A stretch of DNA of 38,315 bases from Methylocucumis oryzae (GTDB lineage Bacteria; Pseudomonadota; Gammaproteobacteria; Methylococcales; Methylomonadaceae), in NCBI RefSeq assembly GCF_000963695.1, contig NZ_LAJX01000027.1, positions 1 through 38,315 of the forward strand, written 5' to 3'. Made by a program: the position numbers and the translations under genes. The notes under the pieces were generated by a model. It was not told where the DNA came from. It did no database searches and saw only the letters and a list, made by a program, of their open reading frames with translations. Below, in pieces: positions 18,130 to 25,912 of this stretch (the stretch's first letter is position 1; the number at the start of each line of letters is the position of its first letter).

Positions 18130-19185
18130 ATGAACATTAACAATAATTTTGGCAGGTCAGCCTTTAAACAAAATGCCTATTGATTATTTGGCTCATACCG
18201 CTAGTCATTTGCCTTTAATGGAGTCTACTGTGCGGCCGATTCAAATTGCTATTTTAGGATTTAATGATGACTATGAGCAGCTTAGAATGAACAGTCTATT
18301 TGCTCATGCTAAGCGCTGGCAACAACCCTGGGAAATTGTCAGCGAACCGGAAAAAGCCGATTTCTTACTTGTTGCTGCCGATGCCGCACAAGACTTAACC
18401 TCATGGCTAGGTTTTCAAGACCGCTTTTATCATGATCACATTATTGCCTATACTAACTACAATTTTGAGCAGACGCGTTGGTTTTTAAAAAAGACCTTTT
18501 GGTGGAGCTGCGCCATCAGCGCTGGAATTTACCATTTTACTGAAAGAAATCTCAAAGACATGGGCTAAAACACCACCTGCAAGAACGCCGAAAAATAGTG
18601 TCAACGATGACACGCTTCAAGTTAACGTTAGTAAGAAAAAACCATTTGATTGGCGCGAGCGCTTAAAGATTTTAATCGTTGGCAGTGTAGGCTCTGGCAA
18701 AACAACTGCAATAAAAACATTAAGCGATGGGGATGTTGTCTCAACAGAAGCTGCGCCTAGCGACCATAACCAACACCTTAAAAAGACAACAACGGTTGCC
18801 ATGGACTTTGGTACGCTCAATTTAAGCAATGAAACACAGCTTTTAGTTTATGGCGCACCCGGTCAAACGTCGTTTCGACTTCATGAGCGGGATTCTAATT
18901 AAAAACTCATTGGGAATCATAATTTTAGTTAACAATGAAAACTCTAATGTGTTAACTGAATTAAATTACTATTTGGATACCCATAAAGAATTTTTGCGCA
19001 ACAATTATGCCGTTATCGGCGTCACACATAATGACCTTAAGCCGACACCGTCATTAAATGAGTATGCAAAATTTATCGAAGCCAGAGGAGAATCTTGGCC
19101 GGTATTAAAAGTCGACGCGCGCAGCCGCGACGATATGATGAAATTAGTTAATCAATTGCTGGCGCAAACGATTCGACTAGGTTAA
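18130..19185 (+). CDS. Novel N-terminal domain fused to an MglA-like small GTPase (three frameshifts)
   Basis: The C-terminal half is a small Ras-like GTPase of the bacterial MglA type: P-loop IVGSVGSGKTTAIKTL, switch II VYGAPGQTRFDFMSGI after frame repair, and the NKxD-like VTHNDLKPTP. The N-terminal ~130 residues (IQIAILGFNDDYEQLRMNSL, ADFLLVAADAAQDLTSWLG, HDHIIAYTNYNFEQTRWFLK) are an alpha/beta domain I do not recognise. Three single-base insertions (T run 18147-18150, A run 18487-18492, and near 18870) break the frame; repairing them gives one 350-residue protein with the natural join RPFGGAAPSALEFTILLKEI. ATG 18130 has AAGGTGG upstream. The roadblock gene just downstream is the expected partner: in Myxococcus MglB is the GTPase-activating protein of MglA. 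Inferred role: a GTP-dependent polarity or motility switch. Confidence 0.75.
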
Positions 19186-19269
19186 CAAATCACGTTTTAT
19201 CATGCTTAGCAGCCGCTACGAGTATGATATTTTTTGTCAGCGGCACATTCGTTTTATAAGGAGTAAGTT

Positions 19270-19629
19270 ATGGCAGCAACAGTAGAAGCATTAAAAAAAT
19301 TGGATGGCTTTATCGCCGCAGCGTTAGTCGATTCCAGCAGCGGCATGATGCTAGAATCCATCGTAGTAGGTAGTTTCCCCATTGAAATTGCCGCAGCAGC
19401 CAATACCGAAGTATTACAGACTAAATTGAAAGCGATGGATGCGATTGATTTAGGTGACGACCATATCGAAGATATTTTAATTAGCTTAGGCACGCAATAC
19501 CATTTACTCCGTCCATTATCGTCAAACCGTGAAATCTTTATTTATGTTGCGCTCGATAGAAGCCGAGCTAACTTAGCAATGGCACGCTTAGAAACAAAAA
19601 AAATCGAAGCCAGCATTAAGCGCATTTAG
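19270..19629 (+). CDS. Roadblock/LC7-domain protein (MglB-like)
   Basis: A 119-residue roadblock/LC7 fold: ALKKLDGFIAAALVDSSSGM (first helix and strands), MLESIVVGSFPIEIAAAANT, DDHIEDILISLGTQYHLLRP, and IFIYVALDRSRANLAMARLE. Such proteins dimerise and bind or activate Ras-like GTPases. The ATG has a good AAGGAG site. It lies 84 bases after the MglA-like GTPase, so the two form an MglAB-type pair. It is shorter than Myxococcus MglB and lacks its C-terminal extension, so it may act as a scaffold or regulator rather than a full activating protein. Confidence 0.88.
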   Translation: MAATVEALKKLDGFIAAALVDSSSGMMLESIVVGSFPIEIAAAANTEVLQTKLKAMDAIDLGDDHIEDILISLGTQYHLLRPLSSNREIFIYVALDRSRANLAMARLETKKIEASIKRI

Positions 19630-19737
19630 TACTGACGCATCAATGCAATAAATAAAAACCATGCCAGATAGCAACGGCGCGGTTAGATGTAAAAGTGGCG
19701 GCGAGCATTAACTGATTAATTCTCACCAAAAACACCT

Positions 19738-19786
19738 CAGGTAAAAATGTTTGAACCGATATGAAACGTTTTTTACCTGGGTTTTT
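19738..19786 (+). terminator. Terminator after the roadblock gene
   Basis: CAGGTAAAAATGTTT (19738-19752) pairs with AAACGTTTTTTACCTG (19764-19779) with minor bulges, and is followed by GGGTTTTT. It lies about 110 bases after the roadblock stop codon. Confidence 0.65.
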
Positions 19787-19979
19787 GAAGCAGGTTTTTA
19801 CATCAATAGAACATAGCTGATAGAATACTAAAAACCTACTGTCAAACTAGGAATTTAATATCATAACGCAAAATAACCTTTAGGTTTTAAGTTATGCTAA
19901 AACTTCTTGGCTTGATGACTTGAAATGAAGGCATATCGGATATAATAACTCGCTTTTTAACAAGTCGAATCGTAGCACT

Positions 19980-20048
19980 CACCTCCCCTTTTTGAAAAAG
20001 CGGGATTGAGGGGGACATAGACTCTCCCCTCTTTTTCAAAGCGGAGTA
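19980..20048. repeat. Purine/pyrimidine-biased inverted repeat (REP-like)
   Basis: Two facing copies of a C/T-rich and G/A-rich block: CTCCCCTTTTTGAAAAAGCG followed by GGATTGAGGGGG, then CTCCCCTCTTTTTCAAAGCG. It resembles dispersed REP-type repeats of the form TCCCCCTTTTTCAAAGGGGGA known from many bacteria. The rest of the gap 19787-20143 shows nothing I can identify. Confidence 0.5.
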
Positions 20049-20143
20049 CTGAATGATTACGTCGAGTTCGGATTTTGAGTCAGCGCGGAGTAGGTTTTGC
20101 CTAGCATCTCCGTTTATTATGCTCTCTATTTTTGGCAACTAAC

Positions 20144-20743
20144 ATGAATACTCTAAATAATTCAAATTCAGACGAGTTTTTATCAACCCGTCAAGCAGCT
20201 GCAAGGCTAGGCGTAGCACTGTCAACAGTTCAGGCCTGGGTTGAAACGGGTTTATTGCCAGCATGGAAAACGGCCGGTGGTCATAGAAGAATTGCGGCAA
20301 CAGCGGTTGAGGCTTTACGCAATCGACAACAAGCTGTGCTCGGCTCAGGCCCTATACCGGGTAAGCTTAAAATTTTAGTCGTTGAAGATGAGCCAGTACA
20401 ACGCGAACTTTATCGTCAGCATTTTAGCGACTGGAATCTACCGGTCAGCTTATTAATCGCTGAAGATGGTTTCGATGGTCTAATCTATATTGGCAGACAC
20501 TCACCTGATGTCATTATTACCGATTTGGCAATGCCGGAATTAGATGGTTTTAAGATGATTAGGCGCTTAAACTCGCTAAATTCTCTCCATAAACCCACCA
20601 TCATTGTGGTAAGCGGCTTGTCTGCGCAAGAAATCGACGCCCAAGGCGGCTTACCTGATAATATCCCCGTTTACCCGAAGCCTATTCCGTTTGTTGCATT
20701 GAGATTGCTCATTGAGCATTTGGCAAAAACGCCCTGGTATTGA
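20144..20743 (+). CDS. Response regulator with N-terminal MerR/excisionase-type helix-turn-helix
   Basis: Residues ~10-60 are a MerR/excisionase-like DNA-binding domain (FLSTRQAAARLGVALSTVQA, WVETGLLPAWKTAGGHRRI); residues ~75-195 are a receiver (KILVVEDEPVQRELYRQHFS), with phosphoacceptor Asp127 in ITDLAMPELDG, the conserved Ser in VVSG and Lys in YPKP. This is the reverse of the usual receiver-then-output order. The start ATG at 20144 (MNTLNNSNSDEF) has no strong ribosome-binding site. It stands next to the GTPase/roadblock genes and a receiver-HPt protein, suggesting a phosphorelay; its DNA target is unknown. Confidence 0.88.
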   Translation: MNTLNNSNSDEFLSTRQAAARLGVALSTVQAWVETGLLPAWKTAGGHRRIAATAVEALRNRQQAVLGSGPIPGKLKILVVEDEPVQRELYRQHFSDWNLPVSLLIAEDGFDGLIYIGRHSPDVIITDLAMPELDGFKMIRRLNSLNSLHKPTIIVVSGLSAQEIDAQGGLPDNIPVYPKPIPFVALRLLIEHLAKTPWY

Positions 20744-20817
20744 TGCATTTTCTTCATAACGTATCATGACGCGCCACCTTTCATCACTCAGCTGTCTAGC
20801 ACACAAACAAGCCGCAA

Positions 20818-22365
20818 ATGCAAAACACGTCAGCAAAAACTCGTATTTTAGTCGCTGAAGATAATCCGGCTAATCAGGCCGTGTTGCGCATGCAACTCGC
20901 TGTATTAAATTATGAAGTGGACATAGCTGACGATGGGAATAGCGCGTTAGAAAAATGGCGTTTAGGTCAATATGCATTAATTCTGGCTGATAAACACATG
21001 CCTGGCATGGATGGCTTGGAGCTGACTAAATCCATCCGAGCATTAGAGCGAGAGCGGCAATCTCATATTCCTATCATTGCTATTACTGCCGTTCAATATG
21101 CCGATGAATTAAACACCTGCCTAGCCGCCGGTATGGACGATGTGCTGATAAAGCCGATAGAAATGTCGGCGTTGCGTAGCATGCTTAAGCGTTGGTTAAC
21201 TAGTGAAACAAAGGAAATAGAACCTGTTCAAACCCAAACTAACACGCGATTAAATTCTGACCTTTTAGATATTGAGTATCTAAAAGCATCTGTTGGCATA
21301 CTTGATGAGACGCGTTTAACCGCGCTAATTGAATTGTTTGTGACAACGGCTGAGCGCGATATTGCGTCATGTTACCTTGCACTGGAACAACATCATACTC
21401 AGCCGGTTGCATTATATATGCATAAGCTGAAATCATCAGCGCGCGCTGTAGGTGCAAAACGCTTTGCTACCGTTGCGCAAACGCTAGAACTACAAGCAAA
21501 ACTCAATCATCTAGCTCCGTCATTGCAATTACTGCAAGAATTAACGGCAATACTGACTGAGATTAAAAACGCGCTAAGCAACAATCTTGCTTTCCAACCT
21601 GAAATAACTAGCGTAACTCCATCTGACACACCCACGCAAACAACGCCTGCAATAAAATTGGCGCAATTAATGGTGTGCTACGAACCTGCTATTGAACTCC
21701 CTTCTCGTCACCCGCATAGTATTACCGCTAAGCTTACTGGCTTTGAACAACCTGAATTAACTACTTATTGCGAACTCATTCAGTTAGCCAGTCATCAAGG
21801 CTTATCATCAGCTATATTTGAGATTTTATTGACTAAAGCGTTATTAGAGACCGTTAAATGGTCACGACAAGGATACCGGCTAAACTTGGAGCTATTAATA
21901 TCTGCAAATTGGCTTAACAACAGAACATTACCGGATACTATCTTTGCGACATTACAAGCGCTAGGGGTTTCTGCAAAACAACTTGTTTTCGTCGTGCTTG
22001 CCGATGAGCCGGTTGTAGATTTTGCTATTGCCTTAGAAGTTATCAATCGCTTACAACTTAAAGGCGCTGGATTTGCGTTACAAGATATGGGGATTACTGA
22101 GCTAACCCTTTGCTATTTACAGCGAATGCCTGTGCAATACCTAAAGCTCAAGTCTGATAGCATTGCAATGCTAACTCAGCATGATAATACACACGCCTTA
22201 TTGGATGTTTTAAACCGACTAAATCCTGTTCTAAGCGCCGTAGCCATATCTAATCAACAGCAATTCATGGACTGCTTAAAGCTAAACTGCCAATTTGTGC
22301 AAGGAACATTCATCGCTCCATCCATGGACAGCCCGCAACTGCTTGCTTGGTTAGCGCAGCATTAG
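20818..22365 (+). CDS. Receiver-HPt-degenerate EAL protein
   Basis: A 515-residue signalling protein. Residues ~9-128 are a receiver (RILVAEDNPANQAVLRMQLA; phosphoacceptor Asp58 in LILADKHMPGMDG; Lys in DVLIKPIE). Residues ~150-245 are an HPt domain with phosphoacceptor His202 in LYMHKLKSSARAVGA. Residues ~275-513 resemble an EAL domain in layout (MVCYEPAIEL, LNLELLISANWLN, GFALQDMGITELTLCYLQRM, PVQYLKLK), but the EAL motif and the acidic DDFG metal site are lost, so it is very unlikely to hydrolyse cyclic di-GMP and may only bind a partner or nucleotide. It could pass phosphate to or from the upstream HTH-receiver regulator. The palindromic repeat begins at its stop codon. Confidence 0.87.
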   Translation: MQNTSAKTRILVAEDNPANQAVLRMQLAVLNYEVDIADDGNSALEKWRLGQYALILADKHMPGMDGLELTKSIRALERERQSHIPIIAITAVQYADELNTCLAAGMDDVLIKPIEMSALRSMLKRWLTSETKEIEPVQTQTNTRLNSDLLDIEYLKASVGILDETRLTALIELFVTTAERDIASCYLALEQHHTQPVALYMHKLKSSARAVGAKRFATVAQTLELQAKLNHLAPSLQLLQELTAILTEIKNALSNNLAFQPEITSVTPSDTPTQTTPAIKLAQLMVCYEPAIELPSRHPHSITAKLTGFEQPELTTYCELIQLASHQGLSSAIFEILLTKALLETVKWSRQGYRLNLELLISANWLNNRTLPDTIFATLQALGVSAKQLVFVVLADEPVVDFAIALEVINRLQLKGAGFALQDMGITELTLCYLQRMPVQYLKLKSDSIAMLTQHDNTHALLDVLNRLNPVLSAVAISNQQQFMDCLKLNCQFVQGTFIAPSMDSPQLLAWLAQH

Positions 22366-22575
22366 TAGGGACAGGATATTCAGAGAAGCAGAAAACTGCT
22401 CCTCGACAATAGCTCCTGCATTGCTCTGCATCCTGCAGCCGTGCGTTTTCTGCATTCACCACATCCTTGTAGCTTCAGGTGTTGGCTGCAGGGATGCTGC
22501 CGCCAAGCCTACAGGGATGTATTCACGGCGTCCCGCACTTCTGAATACCCTGTCCCGACTTACGTTACGAACCAC
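22364..22575. repeat. Palindromic intergenic repeat, copy 3 (compound)
   Basis: Starts at the stop codon of the previous gene with AGTAGGGACAGGATATTCAG and ends with CTGAATACCCTGTCCCGACT. The conserved interior (GTTGGCTGCAGGGATGCTGC, then CCTACAGGGATGTATTCACG) is present, but about 75 extra bases near the left arm (22389-22472) form a second hairpin whose ends are GCAGAAAAC and GTTTTCTGC. It may be two elements merged. Confidence 0.8.
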
Positions 22576-22580
22576 ACTGA

Positions 22581-24679
22581 TTAGCGTATTCTATTTTCAA
22601 ATACAATAACGCTTTTAAGCGATACCCGATAACTAGCTGTGACTGGGGTTTGCTGCTCTACAGGCACAATATCAAAAGGGCTAGCTTTAGCTGTATCAAC
22701 TGCTAAACACCACTGCTTGCCTGAAATCTCGGGCAGTGCAATGGTTTTCTCGCCATCATCCATATTTAACACCACATGAAGATCAGGCTCATCTTCATCA
22801 AGCCCCGCTAAAGTAAAAATGAGCGTTCGGTTGTCTGAATCATACCAATTCAATTCCCGCTCAGGCGTTGCATCATGCCAAGTAATATCTTTTAAGGTTT
22901 TGCCTTCGTCGGGCATACCGGTTAGAAAGCGTCTACGCATTAATGTAGGGTGACGTTTACGCAGCGCTATCATTAATTGTACGAAACGAAAAATATCTGC
23001 GTTTGCTTCCACCATTTGCCAATTAAGCCAAGATAACTCATTGTCTTGGCAATAACCGTTATTATTGCCGCGTTGGGTATGCAAAAACTCGTCACCCGCT
23101 AGCAACATAGGCACGCCTTGACTTAATAATAAAATGGTAAATACATTTTTGGCTAATTGTCTGCGTAAACGTAGCGTTTCTTGATGCTCTGTTTCACCTT
23201 CAAAACCGCAATTAAAACTTAAGTTGTTATTACAACCGTCGCGATTATTCTCGCCATTCGCTTCGTTATGTTTAAACGTTGTAACTAAATAAATCGTATA
23301 GCGTAAAACCGTCATGACAAGTAACGAAATTAATACCGCTAATTGGCAAGCGGTCTTGTGATTGATATAAATCACTGCTACCGCAGATACGAGTGGCGAC
23401 TTCTCGGATAATCCCTTTATCGCCTCGAACAAAACGACGGATAATGTCACGATAACGACCATTCCATTCGCCCCAGCGATAGCCTGGAAAACTACCCACT
23501 TGATACAACCCGGCCGCATCCCACGCCTCAGCGATTAACTTGGTTTTTTGTAATTGCTCAGACAACTCTATACCCCAAAGCACCGGTGGATTATGCAACA
23601 CTTCGCCGCCCTCGCCCCTGGCTAACGCACTAGCCAAGTCAAATCTAAAGCCATCAACATGCATTTCTCTGACCCAGTATTCCAGGCAACTAATAATAAA
23701 ACGTGATACCAGCGGGTGATTAGCGTTTACCGTATTGCCACAGCCGGTAAAAATCTAAAAATATGGATTTGTCATGATGATCTAATAAGTAAAAAATTTC
23801 GCCAATAATACCTTTGAAATTAATTAAGGGTCCTGTTGCCCCTGCCTCGGCAGTGTGGTTAAAAACCACATCTAAAATGATAGCAATCCCCGCTTTATGC
23901 AAAGCTTTAACTAAATCTCGAAACTCACGAATATGCGTGCCTTGTTCAGGGGTAACGCAAAAACCTGGATGAGGACTGAAATAACTGTGCGTACTATAGC
24001 CCCAATAATTTTTTAAGCCTAAATCTGCGGTATGGCTAGGAACATCTTGCTCATCAAACGCCATAATAGGCAGTAACTCAACGTGAGTAATGCCTAATGA
24101 TTTTAAATAAGGAATTTTTTCGATTAAACCGGCAAATGTACCCGGATTTTTGACTTGCGCAGACGGATGCCGGGTAAAACCACCTACGTGTAATTCATAA
24201 ATAATGGCTTTTTCGCTACGGATATTAAGCAACTGGTCCCCTTCCCAGTCGTAGCTATCATCAACAACCATCGCGCGCATCGCTGTTTTGCCATTATCAC
24301 CAGGCAAACAGGCAGCACCTCTATGCCAACGCTTATTGCTTACAGCGCGCGCATAAGGGTCTAGCAAATGTTTTTCCTTATCGAAACGCAAACCCGTTTC
24401 CTTAGGCTGGTTTAAGCCGTCTAAGCGCCAGCAGTACCAAGTCCCCACAGGTAAATCAACGACATAAACATGCCAAGAAAAGAAGGTTCGATGAGTTTGC
24501 TTATTAAGTTTAATAACCTGGAACGGTTGCTCGCATTCTGAGCTAGTGAATAATAACAATTCCACAGCCGTCGCATGATGGCTAAAAATCGAAAAATTAA
24601 CGCCATGCCCATTGAGTTTGACACCCAAAGGATAAGGCGAACCAGGTTTAAGTTTATAGTGTGACCTTTGCATTTCCAT
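22581..24679 (-). CDS. glgX: Glycogen debranching enzyme GlgX (isoamylase-type, two frameshifts)
   Basis: GH13 debranching enzyme that hydrolyses alpha-1,6 branches of glycogen. It has an N-terminal CBM48-like domain (PYPLGVKLNGHGVNFSIFSH), then the GH13 barrel: IILDVVFNHTAEAG, nucleophile Asp in VDGFRFDLASAL, acid/base Glu in LIAEAWDAAGLYQVG, and the transition-state-stabilising His-Asp of VTCHDGFTLYDL. Two extra bases (A runs 23749-23753 and 23274-23276 on the plus strand) break the frame at LDFTGCGNTVNANHP and at the segment just before KHNEANGENNRDG. Repaired length is about 698 residues, normal for GlgX. It is divergent from the DUF4912/GH57 genes and surely belongs with them in alpha-glucan metabolism. 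Confidence 0.93.
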
Positions 24680-24912
24680 ATTACGCTCGTACAGAATTAG
24701 TAAAATATTATGTTTGCAGCGGTTGATGTCAATAATCCTGAAAGAGAGATTAAACCCATTTTTACAAATTAATGATTATGGGCGTTAGAGACTAAAATGC
24801 CTTGCAAAAAAAAGTGCCAAAGGATACAGTCTTCAATAGTCGGGTTTTTGATGGATTACCCCTGATTTATTACGGAGTGGTCAACAGCTGCGCATGGCAT
24901 TAAATCTGTTTT
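24680..24912. other. Gap between glgX and repeat copy 4
   Basis: The space holds the start region of glgX. I see no gene or convincing terminator in it, and no clear promoter beyond AT-rich sequence. Confidence 0.4.
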
Positions 24913-25048
24913 GTGGCTACGCACTTTAGCAGGGACAGGGTATTAAGGTGTAGGTGTTGGCAGCAGGGATGCTGCCGCCAAGCCTACAGGGATGTATTTA
25001 CGGCGTCCTGCGCCCTGAATACCCTGTTCCGCTTTGCGTTGGTAGCCT
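24913..25048. repeat. Palindromic intergenic repeat, copy 4
   Basis: Almost the same as copy 2: flank GCACTTTAGCAGGGACAGGG, interior GTTGGCAGCAGGGATGCTGC and CCTACAGGGATGTATTTACG, right arm GCCCTGAATACCCTGTTCCG, and the tail GTTGGTAGCCTG. It sits between the divergent glgX and DUF4912 genes. Confidence 0.85.
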
Positions 25049-25096
25049 GTTTTGTTTATCAATTCTCCGTAAAACAACTAGCGATGGTTTAGAAAC

Positions 25097-25906
25097 GTGA
25101 AAAAATTTTCCCGCTTTGGGTATGATACCCAAATTACTTTGTCATCGGAAGAACTCTTTGAAATAAGTCAAGAAATTGCTTTCAATTACTCACCAAAGAG
25201 AATTGGTTTGTTTTCTAGTTTTGACGAACATAAAACATTATCGAATCAAAACAAAATACCCAATAAAACGTTTAGCAGCCAATATTCTAATACCCGCTTG
25301 ACCATGCAAGAAATTTTAAATATCAATCAAGAAGTTAGATTAAATTACACACCTGACGCTGATGAATCGCTGCCTGACGTATTGCTACTTCCAGTCGATC
25401 CTTTTCATATTTATGCGTATTGGTCAGTCATGACAACACAAGCACCTCAAGCTCACCCCTTACATTTACGGGTATATTGGCATCCTGATGGGACATTAAC
25501 AACGGCAAAACACATTTGGTTTGATATACCTTTAAACACCGAAAAAAATAGACAACAACTGCGTGTGCCTTTGTCGGGCGAATATTACTCTGCGGCAGTC
25601 GGTTCACTTGACGCCAATGCCCATTTTATTCAGCTTGCGCACTCAAACACGGTACAAGTACCTCATATCAAACCGGTATCTAATGAAAGCTTCATAGATG
25701 ACTCACGCCCTGTTGATGAAAAGGTCTACGATGAATGCATAATGATTAATTATTTACCGCTTACCGACAGCCATGAGCGCAACGTTCAATTATTTTTATC
25801 AGCTCTAGCACAGTTTAAGAGCGTAAATGATGATGGCATTTATGCGGTTCCCCCTATAACATCATCTTATAAATCCAACAGTTTGGCATCAGCGCTAATA
25901 AGGTAG
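25097..25906 (+). CDS. DUF4912 domain protein
   Basis: The central part LLLPVDPFHIYAYWSVMTTQ and QLRVPLSGEYYSAAVGSLDA match DUF4912, a beta-rich domain usually encoded next to GH57 branching enzymes, as here. The N-terminal ~90 residues contain two related segments (LSSEELFEISQEIAFNYSPK and LTMQEILNINQEVRLNYTPD), an internal duplication that I read as a docking motif. No signal peptide or membrane segment. It begins with GTG and ends six bases before the GH57 gene, so the two are cotranscribed. Role unknown; probably in glycogen synthesis or carbohydrate binding. Confidence 0.82.
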   Translation: MKKFSRFGYDTQITLSSEELFEISQEIAFNYSPKRIGLFSSFDEHKTLSNQNKIPNKTFSSQYSNTRLTMQEILNINQEVRLNYTPDADESLPDVLLLPVDPFHIYAYWSVMTTQAPQAHPLHLRVYWHPDGTLTTAKHIWFDIPLNTEKNRQQLRVPLSGEYYSAAVGSLDANAHFIQLAHSNTVQVPHIKPVSNESFIDDSRPVDEKVYDECIMINYLPLTDSHERNVQLFLSALAQFKSVNDDGIYAVPPITSSYKSNSLASALIR

Positions 25907-25912
25907 CCATCA

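Noticed and set aside
18149-18568. Stand-alone protein ending in FWWSCAISAGIYHFTERN
   Set aside because: The tail is a frame artefact; the alternative frame reads RPFGGAAPSALEFTILLKEI and continues into the GTPase domain.
13961-25048. The repeats as CRISPR or insertion-sequence remnants
   Set aside because: Copies are thousands of bases apart with no spacers, and none contains transposase coding sequence.
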